Position numbers and translations under genes: made by a program. Of a stretch of 37,423 nt of DNA, positions 24,909-32,368 are shown one piece after another. The DNA is from Syntrophaceae bacterium (GTDB lineage: Bacteria; Desulfobacterota; Syntrophia; Syntrophales; UBA2185): contig PLMX01000239.1 in assembly GCA_003142635.1 (NCBI GenBank), positions 55,298 to 92,720 on the forward strand. The letters are read 5' to 3'. Position 1 is the first letter of the stretch. Every line of letters begins with the position of its first letter. A model generated the notes under the pieces. That model searched no databases. It worked only from the letters and a program-made list of their open reading frames with translations, and was not told the origin of the DNA.

Positions 24909-25970
24909 TTGAATATCAATAATCTGATGGTCACAGGCGGCTGCGGGTTTATCGGCACTAACTTCATCCATTATGTGCTGAAGGAAACGGGGTTCGCAGG
25001 CAGAATAATTAATGTCGACAAGCTGACCTATGCAGGGAATCCTGAAAACCTGAAAGGCATAGGCGAACGATTTGGCAACAGGTACGTCTTTCAGAAGATG
25101 GATATCTGTGACGCCGGTGGCATGGGGAAAATCTTCAGTGACTACAATATTGATGCAGTATGTCATTTCGCAGCGGAGTCTCATGTCGACCGGTCGATAA
25201 AGAGGCCGGAGAGCTTCATCTACACAAATATTATCGGAACTTTCAACCTCCTTGAGCTTGCCAGGGCAAGGGCGGATAAATTTGTCCTCTTTCATCACGT
25301 GAGTACTGATGAGGTCTTTGGCAGTCTCGGGGATGCAGGATATTTTACAGAGGAGACCCCGTACCGGCCTAACAGTCCCTATTCAGCCTCCAAAGCGGCC
25401 TCGGATCACCTGGTCCGCGCCTATCATGAAACCTACGGCCTCCCCGTTGTCATTAGCAATTGTTCCAACAATTATGGCCCTTACCAGTTTCCGGAAAAGC
25501 TGATCCCTCTGATGATCTTAAATGCTGTTGAGGGCAAGCCTCTGCCCGTCTATGGAGATGGCCGTAATGTCCGTGACTGGCTGTATGTCAAAGATCATTG
25601 TGAGGCCATCTGGACGATCATGCAATCCGGGGAAAGGGGAGGGACGTTTAATATAGGCGGCAATTCAGAGATGGAAAACATCGTCATTGTGGAGATGATC
25701 TGCGATATTCTCGATGAGGTTCTTCCTTCCCCTGCCGGGATATCGAGGAGAAAACTGATCACTTTTGTGAAGGACAGACCGGGGCACGACCGCAGGTACG
25801 CCATTGACTTTAGCAAGCTGCAAAAGCAGCTTGGCTGGGCCCCGCGGGAATCTTTCGCCTCGGGCATCAGGAAAACGATAACCTGGTACCTCGATAATAA
25901 AGCATGGATTGAGAATATAAGGAGCGGCGAATACCAGATGTGGATTGACGAGCATTACGGAGAAGATTGA
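24909..25970 (+). CDS. rfbB: dTDP-glucose 4,6-dehydratase
   Basis: A 353-aa extended short-chain dehydrogenase. The NAD motif is GGCGFIG (10-16); catalytic elements are STDEVFG (Thr133, Asp134, Glu135) and YSASK with Tyr158 and Lys162; the substrate-binding NNYGPYQFPEKLIPL and GDGRNVRDWLYV are as in RmlB. It makes dTDP-4-keto-6-deoxyglucose for surface glycans. TTG 24909 is taken as start because AGGGGG ends 4 nt upstream; ATG 24927 would cut into strand 1. No rmlA, rmlC or rmlD is nearby, so the product's fate is unknown. Confidence 0.94.
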   Translation: MNINNLMVTGGCGFIGTNFIHYVLKETGFAGRIINVDKLTYAGNPENLKGIGERFGNRYVFQKMDICDAGGMGKIFSDYNIDAVCHFAAESHVDRSIKRPESFIYTNIIGTFNLLELARARADKFVLFHHVSTDEVFGSLGDAGYFTEETPYRPNSPYSASKAASDHLVRAYHETYGLPVVISNCSNNYGPYQFPEKLIPLMILNAVEGKPLPVYGDGRNVRDWLYVKDHCEAIWTIMQSGERGGTFNIGGNSEMENIVIVEMICDILDEVLPSPAGISRRKLITFVKDRPGHDRRYAIDFSKLQKQLGWAPRESFASGIRKTITWYLDNKAWIENIRSGEYQMWIDEHYGED

Positions 25971-25976
25971 AGCTCT

Positions 25977-25997
25977 CCGCAGCAAGCTGCTGAGAAT
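25977..25997 (+). repeat. Short repeat copy 1 (GCAGCAAGC-type)
   Basis: A 21-nt unit sharing 17 of 21 positions with copy 2 at 26042 by eye (GCAGCAAGC core, ending GAGAAT). This copy contains GCAG-CAAG-CTGC, a small hairpin. It starts 7 nt after the rfbB stop. Confidence 0.5.
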
Positions 25998-26010
25998 CTT
26001 TGATTCTTAG
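25990..26010 (+). terminator. Hairpin after rfbB, possible terminator
   Basis: CTGAGAATC pairs with GATTCTTAG across a TTT loop, nine pairs with one wobble. It begins 20 nt after the rfbB stop. No T run follows, so termination would be weak or the stem may protect the RNA end. Confidence 0.35.
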
Positions 26011-26041
26011 GGAACAGTCGTTCGGCATTCACTCGTTTACC

Positions 26042-26062
26042 ACGCAGCAAGCCGCGGAGAAT
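26042..26062 (+). repeat. Short repeat copy 2 (GCAGCAAGC-type)
   Basis: Second copy of the unit at 25977, 65 nt downstream. It is flanked by complementary segments: TTCGGC at 26021 with GCCGAA at 26072, and GCATTC at 26025 with GAATGC at 26059. The leader of the methyltransferase gene is therefore largely self-complementary. Confidence 0.5.
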
Positions 26063-26099
26063 GCACTCGCTGCCGAATTCCAAATAGAAGGGGACTTGT

Positions 26100-27095
26100 A
26101 TGGATAGACAGGCATGGAGTCCGGATAAACTGCTCAAGGTATCGGGGTCCTACTGGCAGTCTTTCACCCTGCACGCCGCAGTTAAACTCGGGATATTTAC
26201 TATATTAGGCAGCGGAGAACTTTCATCTGGGGATATTGCTGAGAGGTTGAATGCGAAGGAAAGAGGCGTTGTAATGCTGCTCAACGCCCTGGCGGCAATG
26301 AATCTTCTTGTTAAGAGGGGCGACAGATACTCCAACACGCCGTCCAGTACATCTTTTCTCTCCAAGAAATCCCCGGAATATATGGGCCATATGATCATGC
26401 ATCATCACCATCTTGCCCTATCGTGGTTGAAGCTGGATGATGCAGTAAGGACGGGCGGCCCCATGAGGGCGAGATCATCCGGGAGCGACGAAGACGCTCG
26501 GGAAAGTTTTCTCATGGGTATGTTCAACATCGCCATGAATCTGGCTCCCCGGCTGGTCAATACAATAGATATCTCCGGAAGCCGTCACCTGCTTGATCTT
26601 GGCGGCGGGCCCGGCACATATGCCATCCACTTCTGCCTCAACAACCCCCGGCTGAAGGCGACCATCTATGACCTTCCGGGAACCGAACCATATGCCGTAA
26701 AGACAATAGAGAAGTTTGGCCTGTCAGACCGTATTGATTTCGTGGCAGGCGATTACCTGAAAGAAGATATTCCCGGAAGCTATGACGTAGCATGGCTTTC
26801 TCAAATTCTCCATGCGGAAGGTCCAGAGGATTGTCAGAGGATAATCGAGAAAGCGGCGTCAGTCTTGGAGCCCGGAGGCCTGTTGTTGATCCATGAATTT
26901 ATCCTGGAAAACTCCAAGGACGGCCCGCTCCAGCCGGCGCTTTTTTCCCTGAATATGCTTCTCGGAACGGCAAACGGCAGGTCTTACTCTGAGGCGGAAA
27001 TAATGGAGATGCTTGCCGGGGTCGGGGCAAAAGAGATTAAGCACATCCCTTCCCAATTTCCAAGTGAATCGGGAATTATAGCGGGGATCATTTAA
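26100..27095 (+). CDS. Class-I SAM-dependent methyltransferase, O-methyltransferase (PF00891-like)
   Basis: A 331-aa protein with an N-terminal winged-helix dimerisation domain (about 15-90) and a Rossmann methyltransferase domain with SAM motif LLDLGGGPGT (about 164-173), acidic turn IYDLPG, and WLSQILHAEGPEDC followed by LEPGGLLLIHEF. This layout is that of plant-type and hydroxyneurosporene O-methyltransferases. The substrate is unknown, probably a small hydroxylated or quinone-like molecule. AGGGGA precedes ATG 26100. It is 129 nt after rfbB with structured repeats between, and convergent with the next gene. Confidence 0.85.
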   Translation: MDRQAWSPDKLLKVSGSYWQSFTLHAAVKLGIFTILGSGELSSGDIAERLNAKERGVVMLLNALAAMNLLVKRGDRYSNTPSSTSFLSKKSPEYMGHMIMHHHHLALSWLKLDDAVRTGGPMRARSSGSDEDARESFLMGMFNIAMNLAPRLVNTIDISGSRHLLDLGGGPGTYAIHFCLNNPRLKATIYDLPGTEPYAVKTIEKFGLSDRIDFVAGDYLKEDIPGSYDVAWLSQILHAEGPEDCQRIIEKAASVLEPGGLLLIHEFILENSKDGPLQPALFSLNMLLGTANGRSYSEAEIMEMLAGVGAKEIKHIPSQFPSESGIIAGII

Positions 27096-27140
27096 ATAAG
27101 ACGTATTATCAAACGGCTTGGAAAACATATAAAAGGCTAT

Positions 27141-28274
27141 TTACTGGTCAGCCTCAATCGAACAAAGAAGTTTTAATTTTTGCTTCGCTAAGTCAACTCC
27201 CAGACCCGAATTTAGAGATGTGTCTTTGCCGCTGCTTCGCTTCCGGAAGTCCTCTTCCTTTGAATCTTCAAAAAGCAGATATGAGAATCCTTCGAAACAA
27301 AAGAGGTTTCGGGTGGTCATTGCGAAATATCTGCCTGCCTTGTCTAAAATATCTGTCTCTCCTACATGTGCTCCCACTTGGCAGGGTATATTTTTGGACT
27401 CTGCGAAATCTCTGATCTCTTTGGATTTCAACAGACCTCCGCACTTGGAGATTTTTATATTTATGATGTCGCAGGCCTTTGCTTCAATTAATTTCTTCGC
27501 ATCTGATAGGTTGCACAAAGATTCATCGACGATAACGGGTATACCCGTTCTTCTTCTGATCTCCTGCAATCCTTCGATATCACCTGCTGCTACCGGTTGT
27601 TCAACTCCGGAAATATTGAATCTCTTCAACCCCTCAATGTGTGAGAGCGCCTGCTCTACGGACCACTTACCATTGGCTTCAATACGAATTTTAACGCGAT
27701 CTCCAAATAAAGACCTGATCAAATGTACCCTCTTTATATTGTCGCTTTCTCCTTCGCTGAGTAATACTTTTACTGATTCATACTCGAGCAATTTATATTT
27801 ATAGTAAAACTCCTTGATTTTCGCCAAAGGGAGAAGGGGGATTGAAAGAGACCATGATATGCTCTGTTTCACAATTGGATACAAGAATTCATGAAGAACT
27901 TTTCCCTGAGATTTTCCGAAGGCATCCAACAGTGCAACATCTATTGCCCCAAGGGCTGAGTTATAAGCTGTGATATTCTTATAGAAACACTCTTCTTCCA
28001 GCGCGTGTAGGATACCTTCTATATCCTTAACTGAATTGACCTCTGTATCAAAAAGAATTTTTGCAAAATAATGTTGAATGATTTGAACAACTGTTGCTGA
28101 AGATTCGCCGGTTACGTATATTCTTGGAGCACTTTCGCCACACCCTGAAATGCCGTTGTTGAATTTTAGTATTACTATTATGGATTCTGACTGATGTCTG
28201 ATCGCATGTGAAGAATGAAAGCGAAATTTGAAAGGTGAATCGCATCTTGAAAGTATGATCTTGGTCACTTTCAT
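27141..28274 (-). CDS. Enolase-superfamily enzyme, dipeptide epimerase-like
   Basis: A 377-aa protein of the mandelate racemase/muconate lactonising group. Catalytic set by eye: Lys169 in SVKV (second Lys of the usual KxK; the first is Ser), metal ligands Glu199 in RIEANG (Asp in most relatives), Glu225 in VEQPV and Asp250 in VDES, and Lys274 in NIKISKCGG on the opposite face. This matches L-Ala-D/L-Glu epimerase types, so an amino acid or dipeptide substrate is plausible; o-succinylbenzoate synthase is an alternative. It lies 9 nt after the PP-loop gene, so they form a two-gene operon. The base composition is visibly richer in A/T than in the CoA and liv operons. Confidence 0.83.
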   Translation of the reverse strand: MKVTKIILSRCDSPFKFRFHSSHAIRHQSESIIVILKFNNGISGCGESAPRIYVTGESSATVVQIIQHYFAKILFDTEVNSVKDIEGILHALEEECFYKNITAYNSALGAIDVALLDAFGKSQGKVLHEFLYPIVKQSISWSLSIPLLPLAKIKEFYYKYKLLEYESVKVLLSEGESDNIKRVHLIRSLFGDRVKIRIEANGKWSVEQALSHIEGLKRFNISGVEQPVAAGDIEGLQEIRRRTGIPVIVDESLCNLSDAKKLIEAKACDIINIKISKCGGLLKSKEIRDFAESKNIPCQVGAHVGETDILDKAGRYFAMTTRNLFCFEGFSYLLFEDSKEEDFRKRSSGKDTSLNSGLGVDLAKQKLKLLCSIEADQ

Positions 28275-28283
28275 TTGTGAAAG

Positions 28284-29357
28284 TTACCTTGACCACTCGG
28301 CCTTTTCATCAACATCATCTCTGGATAATCCTAATTCTTCTAAGAAGGAGTCATAAATATTCGGTTCTTCGGTCTGCTCAAAGGACATCATTTCTAATGC
28401 CTCTTCACGAGTCATCATACCTTCTCGGATCATCACGCTGTTCTTGATTGTTTCTTGGGTTAACCCGTATCTTTTAAATTTAAAAAATTCTTTTATCGGG
28501 AAAACTGAACAATCAAAGTGGCTGTCATGAGTATTTGGCGGCTGCTTCCATCCTACAGCATCTTTCAAAAGTTGAGGCATCTTTCTGACATTCCATCTGA
28601 TGTAGTCCGGCAATTGTATAAAGTTCATAACATGATCACCAAATTCTTTGCGTTCCTTTGAGTCAATATGTGCCTGCCTGGGGTCGTTCAGACGCATATA
28701 ACCGCGAACCACCTTTTCTTCCATAAATGGGTTTGCAATCAGTTCTTCAAACAACTCCGGGCTTAAATGCTTAAAAAAGTAGGGCATGGATGTGACTGAA
28801 ACACCCGGCTGGTACTCGTATTTTTTGGACCATCCTCCTACCGCCAGAGGTGAATATCCTAAGGATAATCTTTGATTCCATACGAAACTTGCAATAAGCA
28901 GATAACCCATATTATTGCAAACCGAGCAGAATTCTCCCCGCTTCCGTAAAAAATGAGCATACAATTTTTTGAGAAATGATTTGTTGGGTTTGATTGTGAC
29001 CAAATCAATTTCTAACTTGTCGACCAGAGCGTCTAAATTTCTAATTGCATATTCGGATCGGTATCCATTATCAAAATTGACTCCCAACATCTTCAGACCA
29101 TACTCCTGACGCAGGTAATAGGCAACATAGCTGCTGTCTTTACCTCCGCTTAAACCAACCACGACATCGTACTTCCCTTTTCCTTTGTGGGATTGGATGA
29201 TTTTATCAAGTTTAGTCTTCAGATCCTTCTCAGACAGCTTGTTTTCTTCGACCGGTAACAAACAATAACTGCAGACGCCTTGCTCATTGAACTGAATATC
29301 GGGGTAGGTGGCAGGAAGAACGCATTTTTTACATCTGGTGACTATTTTTGACATCAT
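28284..29357 (-). CDS. PP-loop ATP pyrophosphatase, N-acetyl sugar amidotransferase-like
   Basis: A 357-aa protein with an N-terminal zinc-ribbon-like set Cys9, Cys12, Cys29, Cys32 (CKKC, CSYC), then a PP-loop SGGKDSS at 70-76 that adenylates a substrate carbonyl, and CSVCNNMGY about 75 residues later. This is the architecture of WbpG/LegG-type sugar amidotransferases. The HisH-like glutaminase and HisF-like synthase partners of that family are not present in this window, and the expected WGEN-type motif is not evident, so the acceptor and the nitrogen or sulfur donor are open. It is the first gene of a pair with the enolase-family gene. Confidence 0.8.
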   Translation of the reverse strand: MMSKIVTRCKKCVLPATYPDIQFNEQGVCSYCLLPVEENKLSEKDLKTKLDKIIQSHKGKGKYDVVVGLSGGKDSSYVAYYLRQEYGLKMLGVNFDNGYRSEYAIRNLDALVDKLEIDLVTIKPNKSFLKKLYAHFLRKRGEFCSVCNNMGYLLIASFVWNQRLSLGYSPLAVGGWSKKYEYQPGVSVTSMPYFFKHLSPELFEELIANPFMEEKVVRGYMRLNDPRQAHIDSKERKEFGDHVMNFIQLPDYIRWNVRKMPQLLKDAVGWKQPPNTHDSHFDCSVFPIKEFFKFKRYGLTQETIKNSVMIREGMMTREEALEMMSFEQTEEPNIYDSFLEELGLSRDDVDEKAEWSR

Positions 29358-29494
29358 CTTTGTCTGCCCTCACTTTTATGTGTTTGCTTGTTAATATTGA
29401 GTTCACTACTGACCCTCATGTTTATTCTTCTGATGTTCTTTCATAGCCAAACTAACACGCCAGGCTGCAACGAATAATATAAGACAGGCGGTCA

Positions 29495-32368
29495 CTATCT
29501 TTTCGCATCCAAAACATCCCTCACCTTTTGCGAAAGGGTATTTACACTGTACGGTTTTTGAATGAAGCCATAGCAACCCTCTTCCATCATCCTCGTTGAA
29601 CGTGCGTCTGCGCTGTATCCGCTGGAAAGGATCACTTTGATGCCGGGATCGATGCACTTTAGAGCATTGAATGTTTCGCCTCCATCCATCTCCGGCATGA
29701 TCATGTCCAGGATGACCATGTCGATCTCATGCTGCTTTTCTTTGTATATCTCTATAGCTTCCCGACCGCTCCTCGCTACAGAAACCTTGTACCCCAGAAC
29801 CTCCAGGATTTCGCTGCCTACATCAATGATCACCTCTTCGTCGTCCACAAGAAGGATTGTACCCTCACCCCTCGCGATATCCGTGGAGACCTTCTCTTCT
29901 TTGACAAGCTCTTTCTCTGAAGCAGGAAGATAGATCGTAAAAGTCGCCCCGTGGCCCTTTTCACTGTATACATCTATTATACCGTTGTGCCCTTTGACAA
30001 TACCGTAAACAGAAGCAAGACCGAGACCCGTGCCCCTCCCCATCTCCTTGGTCGTGAAAAAAGGCTCAAATATTCTGTCCCGCGTCTGTTCATCCATGCC
30101 GATACCCGTATCGGTCACAGCAACACGCACATACCTCCCGGGGTTCACACCATACTGTCTGGCAGACTCCTCGTCAAGAAAGACGTTGGCCGTCTCCAGG
30201 TACAAATCGCCACCGCCAGGCATGGCCTGCCAGGCATTGACATAAATATTCAAGAGCAGCTGCTCTATCTGCCCGCGATCAACCTCCACTGCCCAGATAT
30301 TGTCCTTATAGTTGCGGTGAATAGTGATTTCCTTTTTCGTCCTCCCGAACATGGATGACGTCTTATTGATGATTTCGTTCATGTCGGTTACACTGACTTC
30401 ATATTTGCCGCCACGGGCAAAGCCCAATAGCTGCTTGGTCAGCTCCGCACCGCTTCTCACCTGGTCTTCAATTCCCTTTAGCTTATCATAAAGAGGATGG
30501 GTGATATTCATATCGAGAAACATTAGAGAGGCGTACCCCTGTATGCCCGTAAGGAGATTGTTGAAGTCATGGGCGATGCCTCCGGCAAGGGTTCCTACGG
30601 CTTCCATCTTCTGGGCATGGAGCAGCTGTGATTCAAGCTGCTTCTGTTCGGAGATGTCTCTGAAGATTCCGACGATACCAGTCACATTTCCTTTCAAATC
30701 AAGGTTTGGGGCTCCACTTAGATTAAATACTCTTTCTGAGCCATCTTTGTGCAGAATCGTGCCGACCTTGTCCCTTAGAATAAGTTTTCCATCCCTTACC
30801 TGTTCAAAAAGGAGGAGGTACTCTCTGGCGTCCTTCTTTGTCATGAAGTCGACAAAATTTCGCCCTATTACCTCGTCCGGGCGATGTCCCAGAATTTTCT
30901 CCCAGACGGGATTTATATAAGTAAATGAACCATTAAAATCAAGAGTGTAAATAATGTCCGGGGCATTCTCACTTAAAGAGCGGAACCGCTCTTCACTTTC
31001 GAGTACTTTTTGATAGGATGTTGCATTATTCATACTTATCGCGATCTGAGTCGCTATCCCCATGAGAAGGCTAACATCACTCTGCCTAAGATGCCTCTTT
31101 GATATGATGTTATCAACCAGCAAGACCCCTAAGGACTCGTTTTCGAAAACAATAGGAACGCATATGAATGCATTTGCTCCCATCATCCGGGCAAACTGCT
31201 GACTCCTTTTTGAGAGGTTCTCCTCTATCTTAGATATGTCATCGATCAGGATCGGTTTCTGGAGGCGAAAAGCTTCCACGGCGGGTCTCTTGGAAGGTGG
31301 CCCGTCAAGGTGAAATTCCACACTTGTGAGATATTCCTCATGTTCAGGGTTGTAACCGAAACCCACCGTATAAATCAGATGTGTCCTCTCCTCGTTAGCA
31401 AGCATGATCAGGCCACGATCGAAGTCCAGTCGTTTCTCCATGACTTCCATAACCAACTTGAGAAGCTTATCGCTATCCATGATCATCGCGGTTGCCTGGC
31501 CAATCTCCTGAATGAGGAGGGCATTGTTGTAACGAATATTGATCTCATCTAAAAGGGTATCAGCTAAATCACCTTGGTTTTTAAGGTTTACAGCAAGCTC
31601 CCTTTTTTCGACATGCTCAGAGTAAAAAATGAAAATCAATACAAGAAATACATAAAGCAAAACAGGAACTGCCCATAACCACTCGGTGTCGTGGAGAATA
31701 AAGAATAAGGCTGGACAGACCACAAAAGCCGAAAGTGCAACGTAATTGCGGATTGTCTTCCATAGTAATGAAGGGGTTTTCTTCCAGCTTATTATGTAGC
31801 GGCAACTATTTCCTCCTCTATGTATGCAGGTCGGATGTTCGATACTTGCGAATTTGGCTGTGAATAATTTGGCAATCGATTCGAACGTTCCTATCCGATT
31901 CTCGCATTGGTACTGTTTTTCTTCAACACCCGGATTTGGTGTGGCAACAACTTCAACCTTGTTAGAACCTAGACTTCTTGTATGAATCGTGCAATGGCGG
32001 CTAAATATGTGGTGGAGTTTCCCGAGGACTGAGTATGCAACCGCAGGTGTAATAAATCCCAGTGCGTATTGTGACACGGCGCCAGCGGCTTTCGAAAATG
32101 GTACATGACGACCGACATTTTTGGGAATGTCAGGGTCTTTTGTTTGTTGGGTCATGCCTTCGTGGAAAAGGTCCACTTGCCTCTGGCTGAACCAGTGCCC
32201 CCCATCTTCGAGCTGGTAGGTTGTAATTCCGGCGTAATCGAGAAGAGTGTTTATATTGACTTCGGGCTCGTGCTCTTTAAGATATTCGACATAATTCTTG
32301 ATAAGTCTACTGTTGTATAGAGGTATGTCTTTCATTCTAATATTTTGGTGTCTATTTTTATTACTCAT
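29495..32368 (-). CDS. Hybrid sensor histidine kinase (V4R-like, 2 TM, GAF, PAS, HisKA, HATPase, REC)
   Basis: A 957-aa multidomain kinase. Residues 1-195 are a soluble V4R-like sensor ending in Cys181 and Cys189 ([13 protein letters not shown]). Two helices lie at about 207-226 and 231-250, then GAF about 285-450, PAS about 462-575 ([17 protein letters not shown]), HisKA with His600 in [11 protein letters not shown], a HATPase domain ([23 protein letters not shown]) and a receiver with Asp888 in [12 protein letters not shown]. The signal passes from His600 to Asp888, or on to a separate partner such as the stand-alone receiver at 11671. The ATG overlaps the end of the PilZ gene by 8 nt, so the two are translationally coupled. 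Confidence 0.92.
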   Translation of the reverse strand: MSNKNRHQNIRMKDIPLYNSRLIKNYVEYLKEHEPEVNINTLLDYAGITTYQLEDGGHWFSQRQVDLFHEGMTQQTKDPDIPKNVGRHVPFSKAAGAVSQYALGFITPAVAYSVLGKLHHIFSRHCTIHTRSLGSNKVEVVATPNPGVEEKQYQCENRIGTFESIAKLFTAKFASIEHPTCIHRGGNSCRYIISWKKTPSLLWKTIRNYVALSAFVVCPALFFILHDTEWLWAVPVLLYVFLVLIFIFYSEHVEKRELAVNLKNQGDLADTLLDEINIRYNNALLIQEIGQATAMIMDSDKLLKLVMEVMEKRLDFDRGLIMLANEERTHLIYTVGFGYNPEHEEYLTSVEFHLDGPPSKRPAVEAFRLQKPILIDDISKIEENLSKRSQQFARMMGANAFICVPIVFENESLGVLLVDNIISKRHLRQSDVSLLMGIATQIAISMNNATSYQKVLESEERFRSLSENAPDIIYTLDFNGSFTYINPVWEKILGHRPDEVIGRNFVDFMTKKDAREYLLLFEQVRDGKLILRDKVGTILHKDGSERVFNLSGAPNLDLKGNVTGIVGIFRDISEQKQLESQLLHAQKMEAVGTLAGGIAHDFNNLLTGIQGYASLMFLDMNITHPLYDKLKGIEDQVRSGAELTKQLLGFARGGKYEVSVTDMNEIINKTSSMFGRTKKEITIHRNYKDNIWAVEVDRGQIEQLLLNIYVNAWQAMPGGGDLYLETANVFLDEESARQYGVNPGRYVRVAVTDTGIGMDEQTRDRIFEPFFTTKEMGRGTGLGLASVYGIVKGHNGIIDVYSEKGHGATFTIYLPASEKELVKEEKVSTDIARGEGTILLVDDEEVIIDVGSEILEVLGYKVSVARSGREAIEIYKEKQHEIDMVILDMIMPEMDGGETFNALKCIDPGIKVILSSGYSADARSTRMMEEGCYGFIQKPYSVNTLSQKVRDVLDAKR

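Noticed and set aside
24495-25298. 267-aa minus-strand ORF across the nlpC-rfbB junction
   Set aside because: It runs antisense to two genes with intact catalytic motifs and shows no family pattern.
25971-26099. CRISPR-like array
   Set aside because: Only two repeat units, with imperfect match and internal symmetry, and no cas genes in the window.
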